NCBI GenBank assembly: GCA_002725445.1
Contig: PBPD01000016.1
Location: 1 to 22,337, forward strand
DNA: 22,337 nucleotides
Direction of reading: 5' to 3'
Origin: Rickettsiales bacterium
Lineage (GTDB): Bacteria; Pseudomonadota; Alphaproteobacteria; Rickettsiales; UBA3002
Of the stretch, positions 16,094-22,337 are shown piece after piece (positions within the stretch are counted from its first letter, which is position 1; every line of letters begins with the position of its first letter). Position numbers and translations under genes: made by a program. Below the pieces are notes generated by a model, which was given only the letters and a program-made list of their open reading frames with translations, was not told the origin of the DNA and made no database searches.

Positions 16094-16122
16094 ATCATAT
16101 TTGCCTGTGGACAGATAGGCTG
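16094..16122 (-). promoter_or_regulatory. Weak candidate promoter with dyad, upstream of the DUF2946-like gene
   Basis: On the minus strand a good -10, TATGAT (16099-16094), has only a poor -35, CAGCCT (16122-16117), 17 bases away. The spacer carries a perfect CTGT-gg-ACAG dyad (16105-16114) and an outer GCCT...AGGC pair (16103-16120). A poor -35 with a dyad in the spacer suggests regulation, but no known operator is recognised. Confidence 0.25.
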
Positions 16123-16138
16123 AGCGCCACTTTAAGTC

Positions 16139-16166
16139 TTGCCAACACAGAAACTCCAACTATACT
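16139..16166 (+). promoter_or_regulatory. Candidate sigma-70 promoter of parE
   Basis: -35 TTGCCA (16139-16144) and -10 TATACT (16161-16166) are separated by 16 bases. Transcription would start near 16173, giving a leader of about 20 bases before the parE ATG. This is the best-looking promoter in the window by eye. Confidence 0.55.
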
Positions 16167-16191
16167 GCGCCTTTCAACGATATGATGACTT

Positions 16192-18189
16192 ATGAGTGAC
16201 GATCTGTTTGTAGGCGGCAGCGCCAAGAAAAAACCCCAGCAGGAAAGCTATTCCGCTAAAGATATCGAGGTTCTCGAAGGGCTGGAACCCGTTCGCCGTC
16301 GTCCGGGTATGTATATTGGTGGCAATGACGAGTCCGCCATGCACCATCTGGTCAACGAGGTGTTCGACAACTCGATGGATGAGGCGGTAGCCGGCCATGC
16401 CACCCGTATTGAGATCGAAATTGGTGAAAATAACACCATCACCATTCACGATAATGGGCGTGGTATCCCGATCGATCCGCACCCAAAATTCAAAGATAAA
16501 TCAGCGCTTGAAGTGATCCTCACCACCCTGCACGCAGGCGGTAAATTCAGCGACAAAGCCTATTCCACTGCAGGTGGCCTGCATGGTGTGGGTATTTCGG
16601 TAGTGAACGCCCTCAGCGAGCTGCTGGAGGTAGAGGTTGTACGCGATCAGACGATCTATCGTCAAACCTATGAGCGCGGCACCCCCACGACCAAGCTCGA
16701 AAAAGTAGGCACCATTAAAAACCGCAAAGGCACGACTGTTACCTTCCGCCCTGACGAAGAGATTTTTGGTAACAAGGCGCGCTTTCGCCCTGAAAAACTC
16801 TACAAGCTGATTCGTTCCAAGGCGTATTTGTTCCGTGGCGTAGAGATTCGCTGGCAATGTGCGGCAAGCCTGCTGGGTGAAAACAGCAAAGTGCCAGAGC
16901 AGGAAACAATACACTTCCCCAATGGCTTGGCTGACTTTCTTAAACTAGAACTTGAAGGTAGAAAAACCGTTACCCCTGAACCATTTGCAGGCGAAGCAGA
17001 CCTTGCAGACGGCAAAGGCCGAGTGGAATGGGCAGTGGCCTGGCCGCTGGATCAGGATGGCATGGGCAGCTTCTTCTGTAACACCATCCCGACCCCTGAA
17101 GGCGGCACGCACGAAACAGGCCTGCGCGCAGCGATCAATCGCGGTATCAAATCGTTTGGCGAGATGACCAACAACAAGAAGGTGGGTCAGATCACCGCCG
17201 ATGATATTTTGGGCGGCGCGGTCGTTATCCTTTCGCTCTTCATCAAAGACCCACAATTTCAGGGTCAAACCAAAGACAAGCTGGTAAGCAACGAAGCGAC
17301 CAAACTGGTGGAAAACGCAATGCGTGACCATTTCGACCACTGGCTCAGCGGCAATCCTGACAGCAGCAACGCCCTGCTGGAACATGTGATCCGCCGTCTG
17401 GAAGACCGCCTGCGCCGTCGCGCTGAAAAGTCGGTGGCACGCAAGGCCGCCACACAACGCCTTCGCCTGCCCGGCAAACTGGCAGACTGTACACGCAGCA
17501 ATGCCAACGAAACCGAGATATTTCTGGTAGAGGGTGATTCGGCGGGTGGTTCGGCCAAACAGGCTCGCAACCGTGAAACACAGGCGATTCTGCCGCTACG
17601 CGGTAAAATCCTGAATGTGGCGAGTGCTACCTTGGATAAGATTCGCGCCAATCAGGAAATCTCTGATATGATTCTGGCGCTTGGCTGCGGCTCTGGCAGC
17701 CATTACGATGAATCTGCACTCCGCTACGACAAAGTCATCATTATGACTGATGCGGATGTCGATGGGGCGCATATCGCCTCGCTGTTGATGACTTTCTTCT
17801 ATCAGGAAATGCCTGAGCTGATACGCAATGGTCACCTCTACATTGCCCAGCCGCCGCTTTACCGTTTGACGCAATCAAACAAAGCCTATTACGCGCAGAC
17901 CGACGATGAAAAAAATGCGCTCTATGAAAAACTGTCCAAGGGCAAAGGCAAAATTGAAGTCGGCCGATTCAAAGGTTTGGGCGAGATGACCGCGCCACAG
18001 CTGAAAGAAACCACCATGAACCCGGCAAAACGTGCGTTGCTGCGCGTGATGATTACCGAAGAGGAAACCGATGCTACGGCTGAGCGTGTGAATCAATTGA
18101 TGGGTAAAAAGCCTGAGCTGCGCTTCCAGTTTATCCGCGAGCAAACAGAGCTGTACGGCGAACAAATTGCTGAAAAGCTGGACTTATAG
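16192..18189 (+). CDS. parE: DNA topoisomerase IV subunit B (ParE)
   Basis: ParE is the ATPase subunit of topoisomerase IV, which with ParC separates linked daughter chromosomes. The 665-residue protein has the GHKL ATPase domain with 'DNSMDEAVAGHA', 'DNGRGIP' and 'GGLHGVGISVVNALS', and the ATP-contacting 'QTK' loop in 'FQGQTKDKL'. The TOPRIM domain shows 'EGDSAGGSA' from Glu447 and the metal site DADVD at 520-524. The C terminus has 'GRFKGLGEM' and ends without the insert or longer tail typical of GyrB (about 800 residues), so I call ParE. It stands alone with its own promoter and converges on the acidic-protein gene with a two-base gap. Confidence 0.92.
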   Translation: MSDDLFVGGSAKKKPQQESYSAKDIEVLEGLEPVRRRPGMYIGGNDESAMHHLVNEVFDNSMDEAVAGHATRIEIEIGENNTITIHDNGRGIPIDPHPKFKDKSALEVILTTLHAGGKFSDKAYSTAGGLHGVGISVVNALSELLEVEVVRDQTIYRQTYERGTPTTKLEKVGTIKNRKGTTVTFRPDEEIFGNKARFRPEKLYKLIRSKAYLFRGVEIRWQCAASLLGENSKVPEQETIHFPNGLADFLKLELEGRKTVTPEPFAGEADLADGKGRVEWAVAWPLDQDGMGSFFCNTIPTPEGGTHETGLRAAINRGIKSFGEMTNNKKVGQITADDILGGAVVILSLFIKDPQFQGQTKDKLVSNEATKLVENAMRDHFDHWLSGNPDSSNALLEHVIRRLEDRLRRRAEKSVARKAATQRLRLPGKLADCTRSNANETEIFLVEGDSAGGSAKQARNRETQAILPLRGKILNVASATLDKIRANQEISDMILALGCGSGSHYDESALRYDKVIIMTDADVDGAHIASLLMTFFYQEMPELIRNGHLYIAQPPLYRLTQSNKAYYAQTDDEKNALYEKLSKGKGKIEVGRFKGLGEMTAPQLKETTMNPAKRALLRVMITEEETDATAERVNQLMGKKPELRFQFIREQTELYGEQIAEKLDL

Positions 18190-18191
18190 CC

Positions 18192-18923
18192 CTACTCTTC
18201 CGCTAACAATGCCTCTACTTCTTCGGGTGTAAGCGGGCGATCCGTATCTTCTGCATTTTCCGGATTGTCTGCTGTTTCTAGATTTTCTGCCTGCATTTGC
18301 TGTGGCGCTTCTTCCTGCTCCATCGGTGCAGCCTGCGCCTCAACGCCTGCTTGCTCCGTCGGCGAAGGTTCTATTTCATTTTCAATTGGCAATTCCACTG
18401 TTTCAAGGCGCGTTTCTTCATCCGCAGATGGTGCATCCTCTTGAATAGGCAACTCCACCGTTTCACGTTGTTCTGCCTGTGCAGGCGCTTCATGAGCGGC
18501 TTGCGGTGGTTTTGTCGACAAGTCTGCAATCGTCATATCTTCGAAAGCAATTGCTTGCACTTCACTGTCATCATGCGCGGGCGTAAAATATAAAATCTTT
18601 GAATCATCCGACTCTTCACTCAAATCGGGCTTAAGTTCCATCGGATCCTTTACAATCTCCAGCAACGCCTCTTCAATCGCATTATACAAACGCGGGCTTT
18701 CGCGCATCACCTTGACGATCGATGAAAAACCCGACTTTTCAATCGCTTCTGCGGCCGTCATCGCTTCGATAACATCATATTCTTTAGGGCTGCGATACAC
18801 ACGGTACAATGATTTCTCGCCCTGCGCCCAGTCTTTGCGCGGCACAGCAAGCGACAGCACCTTATCTTCTACAGATGAGACACTTTCCTGCGTTGTATCC
18901 TGTTGTTCACCATTCTCTGCCAT
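18192..18923 (-). CDS. Acidic protein of unknown function with twin ETVELPI motifs
   Basis: I do not recognise this 243-residue protein. It has no signal peptide or membrane segment. Residues about 20-100 look folded ('YRVYRSPKEYDVIEAMTAAEAIEKSGFSSI' region, then a helix 'RLYNAIEEALLEIV'). The rest (about 100-243) is Glu-, Pro-, Ala- and Gln-rich, strongly acidic and probably disordered. It contains the heptad ETVELPI twice (154-160 and 174-180). It ends 'LTPEEVEALLAEE', which recalls the CheY-binding 'EIDALL' motif of FliM but sits at the opposite terminus. AAGGTG precedes the ATG by four bases. It lies 27 bases after the PAS_5 gene, and the two probably share a transcript and perhaps a pathway. 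Confidence 0.75.
   Translation of the reverse strand: MAENGEQQDTTQESVSSVEDKVLSLAVPRKDWAQGEKSLYRVYRSPKEYDVIEAMTAAEAIEKSGFSSIVKVMRESPRLYNAIEEALLEIVKDPMELKPDLSEESDDSKILYFTPAHDDSEVQAIAFEDMTIADLSTKPPQAAHEAPAQAEQRETVELPIQEDAPSADEETRLETVELPIENEIEPSPTEQAGVEAQAAPMEQEEAPQQMQAENLETADNPENAEDTDRPLTPEEVEALLAEE
18381..18464 (-). repeat. Duplicated 24-base coding motif (ETVELPI[E/Q])
   Basis: Two 24-base units, 18381-18404 and 18441-18464, lie 60 bases apart in frame inside the acidic-protein gene. They differ at four positions: three are synonymous (Pro, Glu, Thr codons) and one changes the last residue from Glu to Gln. The peptide seven-mer is therefore kept while its codons have drifted. Confidence 0.6.
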
Positions 18924-18950
18924 AGCGCACCTTGTTATTGCTTTTTGTTA

Positions 18951-19412
18951 TTAGAAGCCTTTCCACTTCATGCCACCAATAATGTACTCTACCTCGCCAT
19001 TCTCACCCAGTGGCAACATGCTGGAACGATACTTCACCACAATACTATTGGAATTCGTAAACTCCGCATCTTCCATAACCGGCTTTTTTTGTTCCACCAC
19101 TTCGTCAAATTTGTGCTCCAGCGAAACGCTATACGGGTAGACCAGCTTTTCACACACTTCTTTTTCGTTCTGGTCATCGCCATAGGCCGAAATCAGATCC
19201 TGCCCCAAATATGTATATTGATAGGGCTTGCCATCCTGCTCCTCGACTTTAACCAAAAAGCACGACTCCCAGATATCACTAATCTCATCCGGATCAATAT
19301 CCACTTCCGACGGAAAAGCGCGGCCATTCTTTTTACTGTCCCAATATTCCTCCAAACGCTCATGAATACGCTTGGATTGGGAAGAAAATACAGGGTGTTT
19401 AGCAGCAGACAT
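18951..19412 (-). CDS. Single-domain PAS_5-type protein
   Basis: The 153-residue soluble protein fits the alphaproteobacterial PAS_5 family. It has a helix and linker 'RIHERLEEYWDSKKNGRAFPS', the family's 'DIDPDEISDIWESCFLVKV' segment, then 'YQYTYLGQDLISAYGDD' and a C-terminal beta strand pair. No output domain is attached, so it must act through a partner; the acidic protein encoded 27 bases downstream is the obvious candidate. MopJ of Caulobacter is a known single-PAS protein of this family that affects motility and cell cycle, but orthology cannot be claimed from this sequence. AGGA lies nine bases before the ATG. A promoter-like sequence in the end of folC may serve it. Confidence 0.8.
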   Translation of the reverse strand: MSAAKHPVFSSQSKRIHERLEEYWDSKKNGRAFPSEVDIDPDEISDIWESCFLVKVEEQDGKPYQYTYLGQDLISAYGDDQNEKEVCEKLVYPYSVSLEHKFDEVVEQKKPVMEDAEFTNSNSIVVKYRSSMLPLGENGEVEYIIGGMKWKGF

Positions 19413-19441
19413 ACTTTTTAATCCTATCTAATGTGCCCTTT

Positions 19442-19471
19442 AGTATAGCGTACTCAGCTATGTTTTTCCAA
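19442..19471 (-). promoter_or_regulatory. Candidate promoter of the PAS_5/acidic-protein pair
   Basis: On the minus strand, -35 TTGGAA (19471-19466) and -10 TATACT (19447-19442) are 18 bases apart. The -35 lies inside the last codons of folC. Transcription from here would start about 20 bases before the PAS_5 ATG and could uncouple the pair from the folate genes. Confidence 0.45.
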
Positions 19472-20758
19472 CACCTTACCCGCCAGATATAACGAGCCAC
19501 ATACCAGTATGCGCCCGCCGGTTTGTTCCAGCGCCGCACTGGCCTGTTTAACGGCAGATGCAATATCTGCGCCAATTTCGCACGAAATGCCCAGTTTTTC
19601 TGCTTCTTGCGCAATCATATCCTTGCTCTGACTTGCCGGCTCATTGGGAATATCGACCGCATAAAGCTGGCGCAACACAGGCGCTATTGAGGTTAAGAAC
19701 CCCTCGACATCTTTTCCTTTCACCATGCCACAGACCGCAATTAATGGTACATCCGGGCTTTCACTGGCCCAGTCGGCCACCACTTCACCGGCTGCAGGGT
19801 TGTGCCCGCCATCCAGCCATAACTCCTGCCCCTTGGGCAACATCTCCACCCATGGCCCGGCTGTCAGGCGTTGCAGGCGCGCTGGCCACTTGGCATGCGA
19901 CACACCCTCACATAATTGTTCAGCTGTCAGCCCTAGCTTATCTTTCAGCACTTCACAGACCACCACTGCCATTGCAGCATTCACCACCTGATGGCCACCT
20001 GCCAAATTCGGCGCCGGGCATGTGACGCCATCTTCCTCAAACGTAACAGCAAAGCCTGAGGGCTGCGCAATCAACCGCCAGTCTTTATTGAAGAGATAGA
20101 GCGGAACATGCCTGTTTTCGGCATATTCGGAAAGAATCTCCACCCCACCCGGCAATTGTGGCCCGGCAATACAAGGCACGCCTTTGCGCATAATGCAGGC
20201 TTTCTCATAGGCAATTTCACGTATGGTTTCGCCCAAAAACTCTGCATGGTCTTTTGTGATAGGCGTGATAACCGTCGCCAACGTCGCGTCCAGCACATTG
20301 GTTGCATCAAATTGTCCGCCCATGCCTGTTTCCAACAAGCAATAATCCGCCTCATGTTCGGCAAATAGCTGAAACGCCGCTACGGTTGTCGCTTCAAAAA
20401 AGGTCAATGGCATTTCTTGCGTGCGTGCCTGAATATCCTTCAGCACCGGCAGTAAGGTTGCATCATCCACTTCGTTGCTTGCCACCACTATCCGCTCGTT
20501 AAACCGCACCAGATGTGGCGATGTATACACATGCACCTTTTTGCCCGCCGCCTCCAATATGGCGCGCAGAAACGCTACCACTGAGCCTTTGCCATTGGTG
20601 CCGGCCACATGGATGGTCGGCGGCAATTTGGTATGCGGTGCGCCCACTGCGTCGAGATACCGCTTAATACGATCCAGCGACAGATCAATCTCTTTCAGCT
20701 CGGGATGATAGAGCGTATCCAGAATAGCGCTTATATCAGGATGGGTTGCGTCGCTCAT
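19454..20758 (-). CDS. folC: Bifunctional folylpolyglutamate/dihydrofolate synthase FolC
   Basis: FolC ligates glutamate to dihydropteroate, giving dihydrofolate, and then lengthens the glutamate tail of folates; both reactions use ATP in the cytoplasm. The 434-residue Mur-ligase-type protein has the P-loop 'GTNGKGS' (53-59), 'YTSPHLVRFNERI', 'LLETGMGGQFDATNV' and 'PITKDHAEFLG'. In the second domain are 'ARLQRL' and 'LDGGHNPAAG'. Its ATG overlaps the folP stop (ATGA, 20755-20758). FolP makes dihydropteroate, its substrate, so the two act in sequence. The protein starts near the expected N terminus and is full length. Confidence 0.96.
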   Translation of the reverse strand: MSDATHPDISAILDTLYHPELKEIDLSLDRIKRYLDAVGAPHTKLPPTIHVAGTNGKGSVVAFLRAILEAAGKKVHVYTSPHLVRFNERIVVASNEVDDATLLPVLKDIQARTQEMPLTFFEATTVAAFQLFAEHEADYCLLETGMGGQFDATNVLDATLATVITPITKDHAEFLGETIREIAYEKACIMRKGVPCIAGPQLPGGVEILSEYAENRHVPLYLFNKDWRLIAQPSGFAVTFEEDGVTCPAPNLAGGHQVVNAAMAVVVCEVLKDKLGLTAEQLCEGVSHAKWPARLQRLTAGPWVEMLPKGQELWLDGGHNPAAGEVVADWASESPDVPLIAVCGMVKGKDVEGFLTSIAPVLRQLYAVDIPNEPASQSKDMIAQEAEKLGISCEIGADIASAVKQASAALEQTGGRILVCGSLYLAGKVLEKHS

Positions 20759-21534
20759 AAAGCGTCCAGCATGGCTTTGTGTGACGCAACATCATGCACC
20801 CGCAGATATTCCACGCCATGCAAAGCCAGCATGGCAGAAAATGCGCAGGTCAGCTCATCGCGCTCAAACGGCTCACCATCACTGAATAATGACATGAAGG
20901 ATTTGCGCGAATGGCCATAGAGCAAAGGCAGGCCAAGTTGACGCAAACGCCCTGCTGCCTGAATCAGCTCTAATGTCTGGCGGGGTGTTTTACCAAATCC
21001 AAGCCCAGGATCTACAATCAGGCGCTCGCGGGCAATGCCTGCTTCTTCTATCGTCTCCAGCAGGTCTTCCAGCCATTCCACAAACACGGTCTCCACATCT
21101 GCATCTTCGGGCAGCACTTCGTCTTTCACCACCGGCACAGACAGGCTATGCATCACTACTATGGGGCAAGTTGCGTCGGCCAACACTCGCCGCATATCTT
21201 CATTACGCAAACCTGTCACGTCATTGATCCAGTCGACATCTTCTTCCAGCGCCCAGCGCGCTGTGGACGGGTGACGCGTATCCACACTCACCTCCACTCC
21301 GTTGGCGTGCGCCATACCCACAATCTCGGGCAGAAGCAGCGAAAGCCGCTTAAATTCTTCATTGAAATCGATCGGCTCTGCGCCGGGGCGTGTACTTTCT
21401 GCGCCCACATCAATCACATTCGCACCATCATCGATCAGATCCTGTACGCGCTCCAGCACCTCTTCGCCTTCATAATCCCCACCATCCGAGAATGAATCCG
21501 GCGTCACATTTACAATCGCCACCAGCTGACTCAT
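20755..21534 (-). CDS. folP: Dihydropteroate synthase FolP
   Basis: FolP condenses p-aminobenzoate with the pterin pyrophosphate made by FolK; it is the sulfonamide target. I choose ATG 21534 (259 residues) because it gives the usual short lead into 'VNVTPDSFSDGG' (8-19) and has GGGAG eight bases upstream. A GTG at 21549 in the same frame would overlap folK. Other signatures are 'IDVGAESTRPGAEPI' (the PABA/pterin loop), 'SVDTRHP', 'INDVTGL', 'DPGLGFGKT' (pterin pocket) and 'YGHSRKSFM'. It lies two bases after folK and overlaps folC by four bases, so translation is probably coupled along the set. Confidence 0.95.
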   Translation of the reverse strand: MSQLVAIVNVTPDSFSDGGDYEGEEVLERVQDLIDDGANVIDVGAESTRPGAEPIDFNEEFKRLSLLLPEIVGMAHANGVEVSVDTRHPSTARWALEEDVDWINDVTGLRNEDMRRVLADATCPIVVMHSLSVPVVKDEVLPEDADVETVFVEWLEDLLETIEEAGIARERLIVDPGLGFGKTPRQTLELIQAAGRLRQLGLPLLYGHSRKSFMSLFSDGEPFERDELTCAFSAMLALHGVEYLRVHDVASHKAMLDAL

Positions 21535-21536
21535 GT

Positions 21537-22046
21537 TTACGTCTCCCACAACACAGCGCTACGCGATGGCAACGCTTCAATTAATGACTCCACACGCTTG
21601 CCCAAATGCTCGCCCTGGCCCGGATGACGCCAGTCTGGCGCAATGTCCCGCAAAGGCAGCAACACAAAGTCGCGCTCATGCATGCCAGGGTGTGGCAAGC
21701 TCAATTCCGTATATGTAAGGCTCAGCATGCCATAACTCAATATATCCACATCAATCTCACGCGGCCCCCAACGCCCACGCGTTTGCCTGCCGCAAGCAGC
21801 CTCCACTTCTTTCACTTTTTCCAGCAACAACAGCGGCTCCGCATCGGTCTGCACCTCAATCACGGTATTCAAAAACGCAATGTCCCAGTCGCCGGGTGCA
21901 TTGGCAGGCAGCATGGCAGGGCTCTCATAGATAGGCGCCTGTTGCACCACCCTCACTCCAAGCCTATCAAGCTCAGCAATGGCACGGGCGATGTGCGCTG
22001 CACGATCACCCAGATTGCTCCCCAACCCTAAATAGATACCCTTCAT
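21537..22046 (-). CDS. folK: 2-amino-4-hydroxy-6-hydroxymethyldihydropteridine pyrophosphokinase FolK
   Basis: FolK transfers pyrophosphate from ATP to hydroxymethyl-dihydropterin, giving the substrate of FolP. I start at ATG 22046 (169 residues): 'KGIYLGLGSNLGDR' follows at once, and AAGGA lies four bases upstream. The TTG at 22058 in frame contains that Shine-Dalgarno sequence and is unlikely. Signatures are the N-terminal 'LGLGSNLGDR', 'FLNTVIEVQT' and the HPPK hallmark 'RWGPREIDVDILSYG' with its two magnesium-binding Asp residues. It heads a minus-strand folK-folP-folC set and diverges from a probable pabC over 53 bases. Confidence 0.95.
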   Translation of the reverse strand: MKGIYLGLGSNLGDRAAHIARAIAELDRLGVRVVQQAPIYESPAMLPANAPGDWDIAFLNTVIEVQTDAEPLLLLEKVKEVEAACGRQTRGRWGPREIDVDILSYGMLSLTYTELSLPHPGMHERDFVLLPLRDIAPDWRHPGQGEHLGKRVESLIEALPSRSAVLWET

Positions 22047-22074
22047 AATTTCCTTCAAATAGGCTTTCCAAACA

Positions 22075-22087
22075 CCACATAGTGTGG
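22075..22087. promoter_or_regulatory. Small dyad between folK and the class IV aminotransferase gene
   Basis: CCACA-tag-TGTGG forms a perfect 5-bp inverted repeat in the middle of the 53-base divergent gap. Its position would suit a shared operator for both folate-related transcripts, but arms this short can arise by chance. I see no convincing promoter in the gap. Confidence 0.25.
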
Positions 22088-22099
22088 CACACCCATGCT

Positions 22100-22337
22100 A
22101 TGCAATACGTCTACGTCAATAATCAGTGCGTGCCAAGCGAAGATGCGGTTATACCAGCCGACAATCGCGGCTTTCGCTTTGGAGATGGCGTATTTGAAAC
22201 CATCGCGCTGCATAATGGCCACCCGTATCAATGGGACACGCACATGCAACGCCTGCAAGACGGCTTGCGCACATTGCGCATTCCAGCTCCCACGCAGGAC
22301 TTGTTGGATGCAGCCCGCACCCTCATCGCGCGCAACA
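22100..22337 (+). CDS. pabC: Class IV aminotransferase, probably aminodeoxychorismate lyase, 5' part
   Basis: An open frame runs from ATG 22100 to the right edge (79 codons plus one base) with no stop. The N-terminal sequence 'MQYVYVNNQCVPSEDAVIP' leads into the class IV PLP-aminotransferase hallmark 'DNRGFRFGDGVFETI', followed by 'HMQRLQDGLRTLRI'. This family includes PabC (4-amino-4-deoxychorismate lyase, p-aminobenzoate synthesis), branched-chain aminotransferase and D-amino-acid transaminase. I prefer PabC because the gene faces away from folK-folP-folC and would feed p-aminobenzoate to FolP. The catalytic Lys lies beyond the edge, so the call cannot be settled here. An in-frame GTG at 22082 is an alternative start; neither start has a clear Shine-Dalgarno sequence. 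Confidence 0.7.
   Translation, partial: MQYVYVNNQCVPSEDAVIPADNRGFRFGDGVFETIALHNGHPYQWDTHMQRLQDGLRTLRIPAPTQDLLDAARTLIARN

Noticed and set aside
15703..16185. A 160-codon plus-strand frame opposite the DUF2946-like gene, running up to parE
   Set aside because: The peptide is Arg/His/Gln-rich with no domain. The opposite frame has a signal-like segment, a CxxC motif and the expected tail. The frame also covers the parE promoter.
16192..18189. Calling the topoisomerase subunit GyrB
   Set aside because: The length (665 residues) and the lack of the longer GyrB C-terminal part favour ParE. The alphaproteobacterial-like start 'MSDDLF' and 'YSAKDIEVLEGLEPVRRRPGMYIGG' also fit ParE better.
1..22337. 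Mobile elements, CRISPR arrays, tRNA or rRNA genes, riboswitches
   Set aside because: Coding sequence covers nearly the whole window. The short gaps hold no tandem spacers, terminal inverted repeats with target duplications, or cloverleaf-like sequences, and the folate genes show no recognisable riboswitch-sized leader.

Overview
This is an ordinary, very densely packed piece of bacterial chromosome, most likely from an alphaproteobacterium. The reasons are the LpxI-type (not LpxH-type) UDP-diacylglucosamine hydrolase between lpxA and lpxB, the recG / sdhE-mfd arrangement, a short PAS_5-type protein, and a ParE-type (about 665-residue) topoisomerase subunit. I cannot name the genus. Base composition looks moderate and even. 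I see no insertion sequence, phage gene, CRISPR array, rRNA or tRNA, and no gene-free stretch longer than about 135 bases.

Layout. (1) Positions 1-7705, plus strand: one envelope-biogenesis run, rseP (3' part)-bamA-skp-lpxD-fabZ-lpxA-lpxI-lpxB. It makes the outer-membrane protein assembly factor, its periplasmic chaperone and the early lipid A enzymes. Most junctions are 0-15 bases or overlap. (2) 7712-10775, minus strand: a PAS protein with a degenerate GGDEF domain, followed by recG one base later. (3) 10865-14626, plus strand: sdhE (succinate dehydrogenase flavinylation factor) tightly coupled to mfd (transcription-repair coupling factor). (4) 14623-16059, minus strand: a DUF2946-like exported protein and a methionine-rich outer-membrane beta-barrel, probably a metal-handling (copper-like) pair. 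(5) 16192-18189, plus strand: parE. (6) 18192-22046, minus strand: folK-folP-folC (folate synthesis), then a PAS_5 protein and an acidic protein of unknown function. (7) 22100-end, plus strand: the 5' part of a class IV aminotransferase gene, probably pabC, which would make the p-aminobenzoate used by FolP.

All three convergent junctions are almost gapless (6 bases, a 4-base overlap, 2 bases). The three divergent junctions (89, 132 and 53 bases) hold the promoter-like sequences and small dyads. Several starts are placed downstream of the longest possible reading frame (bamA, skp, lpxI, folP, folK) because signal peptides, Shine-Dalgarno sequences or neighbouring stops favour them.

I found no clearly new multi-gene system. 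The observations most worth following are the PAS/degenerate-GGDEF protein with an intact RxxD I-site next to recG, the face-to-face promoters that share a -10 element between it and sdhE-mfd, the methionine-rich barrel/DUF2946 pair, and the acidic protein with twin ETVELPI motifs.
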